Below are positions 11,876 through 24,383 of a stretch of DNA of 64,000 nucleotides, piece by piece. The stretch comes from Puccinia triticina (lineage: Eukaryota > Basidiomycota > Pucciniomycetes > Pucciniales > Pucciniaceae). Where the stretch lies: the NCBI RefSeq assembly GCF_026914185.1, contig NC_070573.1, positions 4,085,501 to 4,149,500 on the forward strand, given 5' to 3'. Each line of letters begins with the position of its first letter. The stretch's first letter is position 1. Below the pieces are notes generated by a model. The model saw only the letters and a program-made list of their open reading frames with translations, was not told the origin of the DNA and did no database searches. The position numbers and the translations under genes were made by a program.

Positions 11876-12281
11876 CGCTGGACGGCAAAATATATGTCCA
11901 ACGGGACATCCAATGGATATCAGATTTGTCCTGTGGTGTACTCACCAGTTATTTACATACCCCTCACACTTACCATCACCACCAAATATCATAACAAACC
12001 TTATAGTTGCAAATAAACACTGAACTCACTCTAAACTCTCACATACCTATTTTCAAACAACTTCATCTGGAACAGACCAATCCTATCACTGGATTGAAAC
12101 TTGCCAAGCTTAGCTTGGTGTGTCTTGTTAGCTGATAGCCAGAAGGCAAGATTCTTGCACCTCCATCATCCCCTTCACCATTCAGCAAAATGGTTTCACA
12201 ATCAATTTTGAGTCTTACACCACCACATAAGTAAAGTAAAAAGAAGAACCCACTTCTGCAAAAGTAAAAGCCAGTGAGCGG

Positions 12282-13538
12282 TGTAGGGACTCCAAAGGGA
12301 TGGATGAGTGGTAATTGAAGTTCCGTTGAGGGTGAGATAAGTTGTGAATAAGTTGAAAGCCTATTACAATTTACGGGTGGTTTGAAAGACCTGCCCCTCT
12401 GATGGTACTATGCAAATAACCAAGAGTCTTGTAATCAATATTTAAATGGTGTGGCTGATTCCAAAGATAGCTCTTACTTTTGTTTAGTAATCTCTATCTG
12501 ACCTAGATCACTTGCATCAATAGTTGTGGTGAATATTTTGTAACTTGGTTTAACGTGGTGGTTGTGATAAAGTTTGATATATGTTGTAAAATTGGTGATG
12601 TTAAATTGCTGACACTATGTTGTTATAATAATCTGTAACAAAGTAAATATATATATATATGGGTTGGATGTTGGATGTTGGTTGGTTGGTTGGTTGTTGG
12701 TTCTACTACTGTTTTTTAACACACACTAAAGTTCTCTACACTACTCCACTACTAATAACCACAATAAACAGACCTTCCTAGGCTGCTACAAACTAAACTA
12801 ACCACAGTGACCAAACCTCTATAGGCTGATGGGGAAAAAGGAAAATTATAGTGGGGAGAGGCCCTCCTTTTATGTTGGAGGATGAGGGATTTCTGCTGCA
12901 GGAAGCTCCTGGTGAGGGATTTCTGCTGCAGAGGTTCTCACCTACGCAGCCTTTCTAAACAGCCACAAATACAAACAACACAGCTTTGCTGTGCTAGATA
13001 CACTTTAAATCCACAGCCAAACATCTATGAAATACAAACTAACAAACAAATACACAGCCTTCAGATAGATACCTTCTAACTCCACCTCCAAATAACACAG
13101 CCTCCTGATAGAAGCTTCCTTGAACAAACATACCTCCAAATAACACAGCTTCCTTGAACAAACAAATACACAGCCTCCAGCCAAAGATGCTTTGCAGGCT
13201 TTGCTAGATACCTTCTAACTCCACCTCCAAATAACACAGCCTCCTGATAGAATCTTTGTTGAACAAGCAGGTGCATAGAATGCAACTATCCTTGTCCATT
13301 CTGGATTCTGGGGGTCTGGGCCTCTCCTCCTCTTCCTCCTGTTCCTTCCTCCCTTCCTCCTTCCTTTGCACTCCTTCCTTCCATTTCTGGTCGAGATTAT
13401 TCCTTACTACAAATCCTTCCTGGTTTGTATGTGCCTAACTGTTGATGTGATACTATCTCCTCCTCTTGTATGATGACTGTACTGTCTCCACCCTCTGTTG
13501 TATACTTTTTGGCATTGACACAGGCACAGAACACCACA
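12282..13538. mobile_element. Solo-LTR-like element, 1.26 kb (family shared with 60526-62081)
   Basis: Begins TGTAGGGACTC directly after GCGG and ends ACACCACA, giving TGT...ACA ends as in LTRs. Bases 12350-12520 match 60595-60760 closely (lower-stem words TTACGGGTGGTTTGAAAGAC and CCTGCCCCTCT are shared). Both copies end in a C/T-rich tract followed by GGCATTG and a CACCACA end. There is no coding region. The right flank (GCAGG) only loosely matches the left one (AGCGG), so the boundary is less certain than for the copy at 47340-48302. Confidence 0.55.
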
Positions 13539-13924
13539 GCAGGATGAATGGCAGCAAGTGCCCCCAATTTCCCTCAGTACTTAAAAGAGCATCACAAAAG
13601 TAAAGTAGTATGAAATAAACATGGGAACCTCAAATGAAAACCAGCTTTTGAATCCTGATCCCACACGCATGCAAACCATCTGTTGAACTCCGCTCTCACA
13701 CCAAACATCTGTGGTTGACTATTGCCCAACTTCTCTTGGCCCTGCCTCTAGGCACCAGGGGAGATATGTTCCCACTCCCCAGGGAGTGCCTTACCGTAAC
13801 TTTTTTCCATAACTGTGCTGGAGGCCTTTGGTAAAGGAATATTGAATAGGTATGAACAAGACTGGAAGTCAGCTTCAAATCAGTTGGAAATCATCCTGAA
13901 ATAAACCATAACTTGCCAAGGAAT

Positions 13925-14010
13925 AATCCAGGACTCATCTGGAATTCATCCAGAACTCATCTGGAATTCATCCAGAACTCATCTGGAGTTCATCCAGAAC
14001 TCATCCAAAA
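13925..14010. repeat. 24-bp tandem repeat with TCCAG...CTGGA symmetry
   Basis: Unit ATTCATCCAGAACTCATCTGG is repeated about 3.5 times with a 24-bp period and near-perfect copies. Each unit contains opposing TCCAG and CTGGA. Confidence 0.85.
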
Positions 14011-16440
14011 TATAGGCCTTTCCTGGCTCCATGACCAGTGTGTCCTTTTCATGGGGATGTGAAAGGCGCAGCATGTCATATTGTCCCCCTCATGTACTCG
14101 CGTACATCAGGGGGACAATTGGTGGCTCAACACAAAGTTTTTACTTTTCATGTGGCTGTGAAAGGCCCATCCTGTGATATTTCCACCTCAATGTACGCGC
14201 CTACATTAGGGTGATTATTAGCAAAGTGCAAAAAAGTTCACTTGCATGTGCACATGTGGATTTTGAAAAGCAAAAAAAACAAAAAACCACACAATTATTT
14301 TTGTGAAGAGGCCAGGATATGTGACCAAACTGGATTTTTGGCTGCTGCAAGATAGTGTCTAAGCCTCTGTACCGTGCCAGGGGACAGACTTTGGGTGGCA
14401 CTGCAATCCAACCTTGACTTACCTCAGACTTTCACCCCAATACAATAGTTTATCACCATTTTTTTTAGCCAAATTCAAATTAATTACAGCATTTCCAAGA
14501 AAATGGGTTTCACTAATTTTACTGCAACATTACCACATTCCAAAATTCTAAACCCAATAATACCAAGTTGACTTTTAATTTAATTTTGTACATGAGGGCA
14601 TATAATGTGAATTACAAGAAACTCATTTTTTTTACAGGAATTACATTCAAGAATGGCAATTTTGCTTTCCTATCCTTTGACGTCATCAAACAGGAGCAAT
14701 TGATGAGTTGGACTTGGGTGAAATATCATTTCATCATATTTTTTCCTCTAGTTGTACCTAGAAAACAAAAGAATTCTACACAACATTGTGTTGACTCCCA
14801 AATCAATTCTGACTGACTTTTGACTCACTTCTGCATCCACTTCAATTCGCTTAGGGATGAGTTACTGATGCACATCAGGCTCACATCCGACCAAAACTCA
14901 CATCAAATTCAGCTCTGGCACTCCCTGGGGAGTGGGAACATATCTCCCCTGGTGAGGCAGTCTTCTCTGGCCTTTTTGTATTGAGTCTAGCCCCAAATTG
15001 AAATTCATGCGTCAAAACTTTGCCACTTCAGTCGTGCTCATCACACACTCTGCGCTCCGTGCCTTCCAACTCCCCTCAAAAAACAATCTGCCATTCATTG
15101 AGGGGAGCTTCAAGCCACTCCCTTCAACTCCAGTCATTGAGGGGAGGTGGTATTCCCCTCAATTTTTGGTATGTGCAAGTCTTCAAGTGGAGATGTCCTC
15201 TTGATCTCAATGACAAGTTGGTTGTGTTGGTCATTGAGGTAAGATTTCCTCTCAATCACTGGTTTGTTGTGCCGGCCATCAGGAGGAGATGTCATCTCAA
15301 TGACCAGTCTTTTGTGCCTTTCTTGAGGAGATTTCCTCTTGAAACCAGGAGTGATTTTGACACACTCTCCGGAGAGTGCCATACTGTACCCTTTTTCCAG
15401 AACTGTGTTGGATGCTTTTGGCAAAAGTAGTGTAAAAAATAATGAACAATGCTTGAACAACTGTTCTGAAACTGATTGTGGATTCATCCATAAATCATCA
15501 ATAAGTCATGCAGAAGTCAACTGGAACTCAATCAGAACAAATTTGAAACCACTAAGACACAATGGCCACAATCAAATCATAACTCAATTTGAACAGTTTT
15601 TGGGATGATTTCTTGGGGTTCATTATTCACATGCTCATGAAGGTGATTGTTTTCACTTTGCTGATTTTCTGTCATGTGCGCGCGTAAAAGGTTGTTACAA
15701 ATTGCAGGCTGGGCCTCTTTCAGATTAACAACATGCACACACTGGTTAGAATGATGTGAAAGGCCCACCTGAATTGGCATATTTCCCTAAAAAAAGGCAG
15801 GTATTGTCTATAATTGAGTCAAAAAAGGATGAAAATAAGGTGAAAGTATGTTTCAAGTCAAGCTTGGAGGTTCTTGGTACCAGATTTCAGCTAGACAGCC
15901 TGGCTTTTGAACACATATAAGCTTGTGAGTTGTTTTTATGGTTTTTTGGTTTTGAATGTTTCCATGCACATGTATTTGAGCTGTTTTCCATTTTGAAAAT
16001 TTCACCTTTGTGTATGCGCGTGCATTGGGGTGACACATCACCGGAGGGGCCTTTCACAGCTCTATGGTCAGAAAGCCATTAAAGCACCAGCTAGTCACAT
16101 TTATTTTGTGTGAAACCCCCTGCACATAGAGAAATTGATCAACATAAATTCAACATAAATGATTAATAATTGGGCATTGAGTAACTATAATTTCATTGTA
16201 GGTTGTAATTGAGCTATCCTTGAAGAATGAAACAGTTCTATACCACATTGCTGTTGCATGAGGTCCTGTGATACTTCCTCATAAATTATGACACACTTCC
16301 AATTGACTTCTGAATAATTTATCAATAATTTCCTAATACAAATCTGACTGAAATCAGACCCAGAACAACATAAAATTAAAGTCAGGTACTCTCTGGAGAG
16401 TACTTCAAATTCTCCCCTGGTGCAATGACCGGTGTATTCT
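14011..16440. other. Repeat-derived intergenic DNA, no gene
   Basis: Contains scattered modules (GTGAAAGGCCCA, CTCCCTGGGGAGTG at about 13770 and 14920, CATTGAGGGGAG at 15090-15150) that recur in different order, typical of decayed non-autonomous elements. The GGTCATTGAGG words recur at 50580-50800. No coding region found. Confidence 0.55.
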
Positions 16441-16441
16441 G

Positions 16442-16660
16442 CCAGTCATCAAGAGACCCTCTTGATGACCGGCGTGTTGTTCCAGTCATCAAGAGACCCT
16501 CTTGATGACCGGCGTGTTGTGCCAGTCATCAAGAGACTCTCTTGATGACCGGAGTGTTGTGCCAGTCATCAAGAGACCCTCTTGATGACCGGTGTGTGCC
16601 AGTCATCAAGAGACCCTCTTGATGACCGGTGTGTGCCAGCCATCAAGGGGAGGTGGTGTT
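16442..16660. repeat. 40-bp tandem array; every unit is a perfect hairpin
   Basis: Units start at 16442, 16482, 16522, 16562, 16599 and a diverged one at about 16636, so the period is 40 then 37. Each unit holds GTCATCAAGAG, a 3-nt loop ACC, and CTCTTGATGAC, an 11-bp perfect inverted repeat. It lies just left of a MITE. It is eukaryotic satellite-like DNA, not CRISPR: units are near-identical and there are no unique spacers. Confidence 0.85.
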
Positions 16661-16744
16661 CCCCTCAATGTCCGGCACAGACCGGGCATCTAGCAGAGCC
16701 AGTTACAGGGATCAAAGCTTGTGTGGAAACCCAGGGGTACCCGC

Positions 16745-17073
16745 AACATTGGGCCGCTACACTAAACTATTCGTAGCGGGCGCTATCCGCTAGGTTAGTG
16801 TTGCGTAGTTCCTGACACAGTGCTGTTAGCTGTAGCGCCTGCTACGGGCCGGTACACTACACTAACGGGTGCTAACAGGGCTATCAGATTTTTTAGCGGT
16901 TGAATAGCACTGCTAGAACTGATAGCGGCGATAGAGGCCCTGTAGTTTCAAGGGGTGCCTGTTAGCGGTAGCGGGCAATCACTGCCCGCTAACAGAAAAC
17001 CACATCATTTTTAGTTTAGATCTGCTACACTGTGCTGAACTACTGACTAAATGTAGTATAGCAGCCCACTGTT
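16745..17073. mobile_element. Mutator-type MITE 1 (9-bp flanking duplication)
   Basis: Terminal inverted repeats: left AACATTGGGCCGCTACACT, right (reverse) AACAGTGGGCTGCTATACT. Flanked by GGTACCCGC (16736-16744) and GGTACCCAC (17074-17082), 8 of 9 identical. The interior is non-coding and dominated by GCTA, TAGCG and CGCTA words. It is inserted into GGGTACC-type DNA. Confidence 0.7.
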
Positions 17074-17801
17074 GGTACCCACTACATGCTTTGACCTGCT
17101 TTAGCGGGTGTGGGTATCCAATTTAAGTGAAATTTTAGGGTAGTACCTGCGGTTACCCGGTTACAAAGTGCCATCCCTATATATGAAACTGTGATCAAAG
17201 AGGAGAGAGAGAGGAAACAAGAGATGAGAGAAAGCAGTCAAAGAGACACAGAGGAACTCCTATGAGATACCAAAGGTTCAAAGAAAATGATACTAACTGT
17301 CAATATTCCTGGTGGTGATACTGGGAGTGTAGTGGCCTTGTTCTGGTGATCCTGGCTTATCTGGAGGTGTTATTCTGGTTGTCTGAAGTCTGTGTATCCT
17401 CCAGCTGGTTGGGGGATCCTGAATTCAAAAATTTTCAAGGTTGGCTGACATAATAAACTATGTGCATGTGGTTGGGGAGCTGGGTTTCACTGTGCAGCGG
17501 AATTCCACATTGCACTGGGAAAAACAGAAAACCATGAAGGAGTGGAGCTATTGAAAAGTAGTCAGTGAAGAAAATGCATGGGGCAACAGAATCTGAAGTC
17601 AAAACAAGTTTAAATCTTGCTCTTAAAACATTACAAGAAAATGCATGTAGAAATAACTGAGAAAGTCAGATGTTAGGTCAGCTAAACTGAATCAAGCTAG
17701 GGCAGACAGCTTCAGTGCCTCCAGATTACATACAACAGCTCTGCGCTCTGTAGTAATGCCTAGTAATGCGCACCTGATTGCTTTTTGGACACATTGACAC
17801 C
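17074..17801. other. Remnant of a non-autonomous hAT-like element and unclassified DNA
   Basis: The sequence to about 17184 ends in GTAACC-type words and GTGCCATCCCTA, which reads in reverse as TAGGGATGGCAC, close to the hAT-type terminal repeats at 44796 and 52036. The matching left end was not found. The rest shows no gene. Confidence 0.4.
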
Positions 17802-18078
17802 AATAGCGGGCCAGCTACGCTAACCGTAGCATAAAGTAGCTAAACTCAGCTAGGTTTTAGTGTAGCGTTAGCGCAATTCCCCTGGATCTACGCTAACACT
17901 ACATGCACAGGGCTCAAAGAAGCGCCCGCTACACTGCGCTACAGCCGTTTTTAGAGTCTTATCAGCCTTTTTTGCTGCTAAAAGCGCTGCAGCGTACCAG
18001 CCTCTGCAGCGCGCTAACACTACAGAAAAAAGGGGGAGCTGTTAGCACTGCTATGCTAATGCTAAGTGGCCCACCGTT
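17802..18078. mobile_element. Mutator-type MITE 2 (9-bp flanking duplication)
   Basis: Ends AATAGCGGGCCAGCTACG and (reverse of the right end) AACGGTGGGCCACTTAGC. Flanks ATTGACACC (17793-17801) and GTTGACACC (18079-18087) agree in 8 of 9 positions. The interior is made of CGCTAA/TTAGCG/GCTACAC words like copies 16745, 50911 and 62698. No coding region. Confidence 0.6.
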
Positions 18079-18272
18079 GTTGACACCCATGCCAGATTAC
18101 ACCACTACACCGGCATCCTTTCTTCATATCTCTACTGGCTAGCTCCAAGAACGTTTTTGGAACTAGATTAGGCAGCCTTGTCCCCTCACACCCAAATAAT
18201 GATGTTCAGTGAAGGGATTGCAGATTCTTCACACAGAAAGGCTGGAAGGAGCACCAAACTGAGCTTAACTAA

Positions 18273-18464
18273 GGGCCTGTACCATAGACACAAATTTTTG
18301 CAAATTAACATGGAATTTCAATTTCCCAAAAATGATGTACCAAGTGTTGCTCATCATGAACATGATCACCACTGATTTCAGCAATACTGTGCTTGTGAAT
18401 TTCATATTTTGAAGAAAATGAAAATGAAATCCAAAATTGGAATTTGTTGCTATGGTACAGGCCC
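18273..18464. mobile_element. PIF/Harbinger-like (Tourist-type) MITE with TAA duplication
   Basis: Left end GGGCCTGTACCATAGACAC, right end in reverse GGGCCTGTACCATAGCAAC, flanked on both sides by TAA (18270-18272 and 18465-18467). The 192-bp length, GGGCCTGT start and 3-bp TWA duplication are hallmarks of Harbinger MITEs. Confidence 0.8.
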
Positions 18465-18467
18465 TAA

Positions 18468-19491
18468 GTCTCTCCAAGAAGGTGCCAAGAGTGTCCAAAG
18501 GAGAGGCTGACCTCCAATGTCATGCCACTGGCACTACAGACCCAAGTTTCACTTGTAAAAAACCACTTTTTTTCAAAATGATTTTGAAAGTCTAGTTTTT
18601 GGTTTAAAAAAAGCCAAATCTAAAGAATTGTATCCTGATATCTTGGTTTCCATTCAATATGTTTTTTACCTCACTAATTTGAAATTTACTGAGCTTGCAC
18701 GGCCTTGAAGGGGGCCAATTGGCTACAGAAATCCACTTTGGAAAAACACTTACAGGAATTCCCTTGCCAGGGGGGATGGATACAGAGGAGTTCAAAGTGG
18801 GGGGAAAAAGGCCAAGAAGCTTCTGATTTCAATGGTGAAAAAGGCACAGCAAGAATCAGAAGTCTACAGGGAGTTATTGGGGGAAATAGGGGAAAGTGAC
18901 ACCTTCCGTGCCATTTGGCTCAATTCTGTAGGGTACATGCCACTTCAGAGGCAAGTCCCTCCTTCGGAGGTCGCTACACTCCCCCGAGGAGGGTCTACTT
19001 GTGTTAAGTTTGGACCAAACATGCTCAGAAAAATATTATGCTGCTGGTGTACACACAAAACACGTTTGATGTGTGGCACTGATCACCCACATCACAGTAC
19101 GCTACATTTGCTGTGGCAAGAAACAATTGAAAACTATTTCCAGACTTTGGGGAATATTGAGAATCTGCGCCACAATGAAATCATTTACTCACTTACTCAG
19201 TCCGCAAAGTCTCACACAGCTGTTGTGTTTCCTTCTATTGGCAGAGAAATTACCAGCCCAACAAGTCCAGGGATCCCCTACCTCTGGCCAGCGCAATGTA
19301 AGAAGTGATTTAGGCTCCATGCGGGAAGGGAGGCAAGTTAGGTCAACCAACATTACAACTTGGACCTTCGCCATATTTCAAGGAATTATCATTCCATCAA
19401 GGGCATGATCCTCATAATATTTGTTTCGCCGAAGCGCCGGAATCAAGATATGTAGATTCAGATGCTCCAACAGGGGTCGAAGCGTCACCAA
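18468..19491. other. Intergenic region, no gene recognised
   Basis: Contains a C/G-symmetric block (TCCCTCCTTCGGAGG...CCCCCGAGGAGGG) at about 18957-18990 that recurs loosely at 24645-24690 and 36040-36150, so it is a dispersed repeat fragment. The open frames here have no signal, domain or splice support. Confidence 0.5.
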
Positions 19492-19586
19492 GTGTGTATA
19501 ACTGTTTCCGGCAAAAATGCGCAAAGTGTGTTTAACTATTTTCGGCACAAATGCGCAAAGTGTGTTGACTGTTTCCGGCACAAAAT
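19492..19586. repeat. Three direct 34-bp repeats upstream of the secreted-protein gene
   Basis: Units begin at 19492, 19526 and 19560 with GTGTGT and contain CTGTTTCCGGCAC and AAATGCGCAAA; spacing is exactly 34 bp and the last unit is truncated. They lie about 0.5 kb upstream of the start at 20084, so they could be a promoter element, but this is inferred from position. Confidence 0.75.
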
Positions 19587-20083
19587 TAAATGCACGATGA
19601 TTTAAGTTTCGAACATAGCGGACTGTGTAGAATTTCGTTCGCCGGTTGGCGGTCAGGTTGGATGTGTCCGCGGCTCCGACAGCTATGCAACTCCGCCACT
19701 AGCACAAAAATTCACTCTTCCGGTAAAACTGACCAGCATGTGGATGTTATGTGTATCCCCTGACTCTGAGGCAAAAACATCTGAATTGTGAGTCTTGATA
19801 CCCAGGGATAAAGTTCAAGTTGTCTGCTACTATAATACACAAATATGCCAATTGGATGAATGACCTCTGGCCATGTCCATCGTGGAACATGTTTCTAAAA
19901 ACATCGTCACGGCACGGGCAGTCATATTAATTGTACACAAGTAGTATTTTAATCAACCGGAGGGTCAAAAAAATCTTAGAGGTCGACTTTGACCTTGATA
20001 GTTATAGTCTCAGACTCATTCTGCCCTCGCCTCAACAGCGATCACTTTCGTACTACTTATACCCACATAGCATCTGCTGCACC

Positions 20084-23000
20084 ATGCCGTCTATTCATGT
20101 CTTCATTTTTGCTCTGAATTTGTGGTTGAATTTGACACCGGTTCTTTTGGTGAATCTACTTCCGCATGGAGCAAGCGCCGCTGCAACGCCGGTATCAGTG
20201 GAAAGTCTTGTTCAAGGGGAGCGTCCCGAAACAATTGCTTCAGGCGCGTGTTTAGAGAGGAATCACCTTTCGGAGGGAACCTCATTCAAGAGCGGCGCAG
20301 ATGACAGGGGCAGTTCGGCCATAGGAAGAGGCCCCATGATCAATAAAGTCCTGGAACCTAAGGATGATAAGAGCCGCACTGGGATTCCCAAGGAATTAAA
20401 GTATGCCTCATCACCAAAACAGCTTTTTACTTTGACAAAAACCCATCCAATTCATCATCTAACGGTATGCACTTGAATTTGTAGGGCATCCGCCCCGTCC
20501 GAGACGGCCACGAGTAGCCGCTCAAAAAATCGTGCGGTCAAAATCAAACCACGTCCCGCTGATTACCAACCCCATGCTCCGAGATTTTCTCAGGCCGCGA
20601 CGTATACTCATCCTGAAGTTCCGCATGCCCAAGACGAACAATTAAATATCCCCTATTCTGGACCTGACTCCGCGAGCCTATCAAGCTTCTCTCCCGCTTA
20701 CGGCTATGACTGGTATGCGCAAACTCGCGGCGGACCTGAAGAGGTGAACATGCAGCCATTTAAATGGGAATTAGCAGCTTTTAGTTATTACCAACCCACC
20801 ACGGTCTACCAGCCAGTCACTCAGTGGGGTTATGTACCTGTCCCAATCGATTCAAATCATTTAGCCGCGTCGAATCATCCGCACCAAGCAGCAACGGACT
20901 TACCCTCGGAGAACCCGCATAGAAGGATTAGCAATATACGTACTTTTGCACACAAAGGAGAGTCTCATTTAGCTCGAAAGGAAGGGTCGTTCAGACAAGC
21001 CAATGCTCCAGGTCATGCCCATGCGGCTGGCAAGATTAAAAAGATTTTATCTCGAACATCGAGGTAAATATCGATTTTTTTTCCCTCCAATCCCAGAATT
21101 TTGACTGATTTTATCGCTTCATTTGATTCCATTTCAAAGTATAAGTCCAATGGAAAAAGGCCATCCTGAGTGCGCTTCGTCTGGTTTCTTGCAGCCTGGG
21201 AATTCCAAAGACTTTTCGGACGACAAACTTCGAAAAAGACCTATCAAAACAAAATCCAAAGAAGACACAACCCACATGGAAGTGTCTGAGATAGAAGACG
21301 TCAATCTGAAAAAGAAAGTTGGGAAAATTGAAGAAGATTCTGACGCGGAAATACTTACTTCTCATTACAAAGAAGTGAAGGTCATGGCGGAATCGAAAGA
21401 GAAAGGACCCATGATGTCTCGAAGCCACTTGGCAATCCCCCCGACTGAAAGAGAGGGTTCAAGCTCTTCAATGGACCATTTGATTGAGCCTGAAGTTTCA
21501 AGCGAGGTAGAAAGGGGGGGTCCAACGCCAACCTCGAGCGGTAAAAGCATCAGCTGGACTGAAGTTTCAAGTGAGAGAGATAGTGCAAGTGGGACAGAAT
21601 CTTCTGGTGATATGGACCACTTGAGTAAATTGGGAAGTTCTAATAAGAGAAGAAATGAGTTATTGAATAACTTGAGGAAAATTCAAGTCCATAGAAAATC
21701 CAAGACGGTAGATTTCCCTTCCGTAGATCAATTGTATTTGAAAGGATCTTCAAGTAAATTTGATGAATCAATTTTTTTTGGTAAGCAGAAAAATATTGAA
21801 AGTAAGCTGGAAGTATACGGAGTTGGGGATGCAGAGGGTAACAATGAAGCAAAGCGAGCAGAAAGCAAATCAAATCAAAAACAAAATACCCAGGATAGCC
21901 AGAAAACGGACTTCAGCCCGGAAGAGAATTCTGCGCTCACTTCAAACGTTTCCAAACATGATTTCACAAAAGGAGACTGGAAACAAAAAGGTATGAGCAA
22001 GAAGCTTGAGGAAAAGTTCAATCACAATTATCAAGCTGATAGCTCTCCAGTTAATCTAAACCCTTCCAACCAGGATTCTACAAAATTAGATTGGGAACAC
22101 AAGGCTATAAGGAAGAAGCAAAAAGACACATTAATTCACAATTTGGAAAGTGATGAAAATGATGATCGGGCTGTAAGGGATTACAAGTCACTCTCAACCT
22201 CACATATAAGAAATAAATATGAGCCGTGAGCAGCTCCCAAAGCATCATTATCTCTAGAACTATGACTGACAAAATTTTAACCTGATTTTTTTGCTCCCAG
22301 ACTTACACAAAACTTGCGCACTGACACTGAAGAGGTTAACACCAATTCTGATGAAGGCTCTACAGCGGGGAAATCTTCAAAAGAAATTATCCAGGAAGTT
22401 GACTCTCAAATTCAAAGTAAATCAGTAAGATTCCAATCAACCCTTAGCCTTGCAAACACCAAAAAAGGATCATTCCATGCAGAATTGGTAGCAAACACTG
22501 AATCTCCGAGTGAAAAAGATACTAGAAATTTTGGCAATTCTTTCCGTGCCTTGGCAAATCACAAATACCCTTGGATGAATGTGATCAAAACCAATAAGTT
22601 TGGAATTCTGAAATTTCCGTTTGACTGGTCTAAATTTCTTGTCTCTGAGGCAAGAAAAAAATGCCATTACATCTTGTCCAAAACTCAGATGGTTCTAAAT
22701 AGGAAGCCAGATGTGCGCGGGGATAGTGAAGGGATGAAGCTTGAGAGCTTGGCCCTTGAAAGCTCCAAAAAGGAAAAGGAAGATATAGCGGCTTCTAGAT
22801 CATTCAGTTCACAAAAGGGCCCCAAAAAGAATAAAATGTTGAATAAATCTCTCAACACAAAATCTGACCCTGTTCAAGATAACCACCTGAACTCATCAAA
22901 GAAAACCAACTTTCTCAGGAAAGGTGACACTCAAGCACAAAAAAATCAACAAACAGAAGGATTATCTGATGTTTCAAAAGCTTTCTCATCCAATATTAAA

Positions 23001-24383
23001 AAAACTCAATATCCAGGACCTCAGGATGTGCCAGCGCCAGAAGAGAAAAAGGAGAAAGTGAATTTGTTAAAAAGCAATAATTTTCAATCTAATCATTTAG
23101 TTCCAGGTTATGAACAGAAGTATGTTACTCTGCATCCAAATTTGAGTCCAATATCTCTTTCCAATTTTCAACTTCTGGGTAAGAGCTTGCGAGCAGACAA
23201 GAAAGACTGGGATTTCACAATTTGGGTTGACTTTGAAGGTTTGAGCAAGACAAAGCAAAGATACCAGATGAATGTGCTCCAATGTCCAAGTACTGAGCTA
23301 AAAACTCATCTCACATGGATAATAGAGGAGATTGGACTACCAGAAGGAAGGAGGAGATTTGAGGCAATCCAAGGACAGATAAGACAAATGCAAATTTTGA
23401 ATGTTTGGAAGAAAGTTATTGAGACTCCTTTGAACCGACCAATTCAAGCTGACCTGATTCAGGTGGATAAAATCCTCCAACTAAGCAGGCCTTGGCCAAC
23501 ATACTTGGATTCAAGACCTCAAGATGTTCCACAGTTGAATGCACTCCTTACGTTGAATCCCAAACTAGAACAAGCTTTGGCCATGGCAGATAAAACAGAA
23601 ATGAAAAAAAGACTCAGGAATCTCAACACAATGACAACACGATGGAATCCTCACATGTGGCTCACCAAAGATGAGATAGTGGCTATCAATCAGCAAGCCT
23701 TAAATTTAAAACTTATCTTTCTGGTAGGAGATTGCCTTCAATTTGGGAGAATATGCTTCACAGAGACACATATTGCAGGTACTATACACTTGGAAGAGGC
23801 TTTTGAGTTAATTTCAAGAGCCTGGGATTTTATGAAAACTTCTAAAACACCTTGGTTGGCTACACCTGAAAGAGCCTGGCTAATGATGGAGCCCAAGAGG
23901 GCATCATTATACAAAGAAAGATTAGCAACCTTCACAGCATACTTAGCAGAATATCAAGCTCCAAGAGAACAACTGATTGATCTAGTAGATCCTCACAGAA
24001 AGCTGGAGCTTACTGGAGATCCGTGGTGGCATTTGGGACACATTCTTATCTGGCAAGAAAAACATCTTGATCTTTTTACAATGGCAGAACTTGGAATCAA
24101 AATGAAAATTGAAAAGGGTCAGAAGGGAATCTCTGTTGAGCAAGTATCAATCTTGGAAGCGTCAAAGGGGATACCCAAGGAGCAGAAAATGGAAATCATT
24201 GACTGGTTCAACATAGAATTCAATCAATCTCTCAAGAATTATGTCAATGTAACCAGTTGGGGCTCTTGGAAAGCTTTCATTGAGAGAAATTGGTCTGATG
24301 CTTTTACCAACTCCAAAGGAAAGGAAATGTATCTCAGCATCAATCCTGAAGAATCCATTGAATTTTTTGGCATGGATGTATAA
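20084..24383 (+). CDS. Large secreted protein of unknown family (1354 residues)
   Basis: Four exons (20084-20400, 20485-21063, 21140-22225, 22301-24383) join with matching phases; introns of 84, 76 and 75 nt have GT-AG borders. Residues 1-32 are a signal peptide with a long hydrophobic core ending GASA. Exon 2 encodes a Tyr/Pro/Gln-rich segment (YDWYAQ, VYQPVTQWGY). Exon 3 and the first third of exon 4 are low-complexity, rich in Ser/Lys/Glu/Asn and probably disordered. The last 400 residues are compact, with many Trp (WDFTIWVDF, WNPHMWLT, DPWWHLGHILIWQ, WGSWKAFIERNW), and look like one folded domain. I do not recognise this domain. A secreted lineage-specific protein, possibly active at the host interface, is inference from the signal peptide only. 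Confidence 0.85.

Noticed and set aside
16442..16660. CRISPR-like array with 40-bp period
   Set aside because: The whole unit, not only a repeat part, is conserved; there are no unique spacers, no cas genes, and the genome is eukaryotic.
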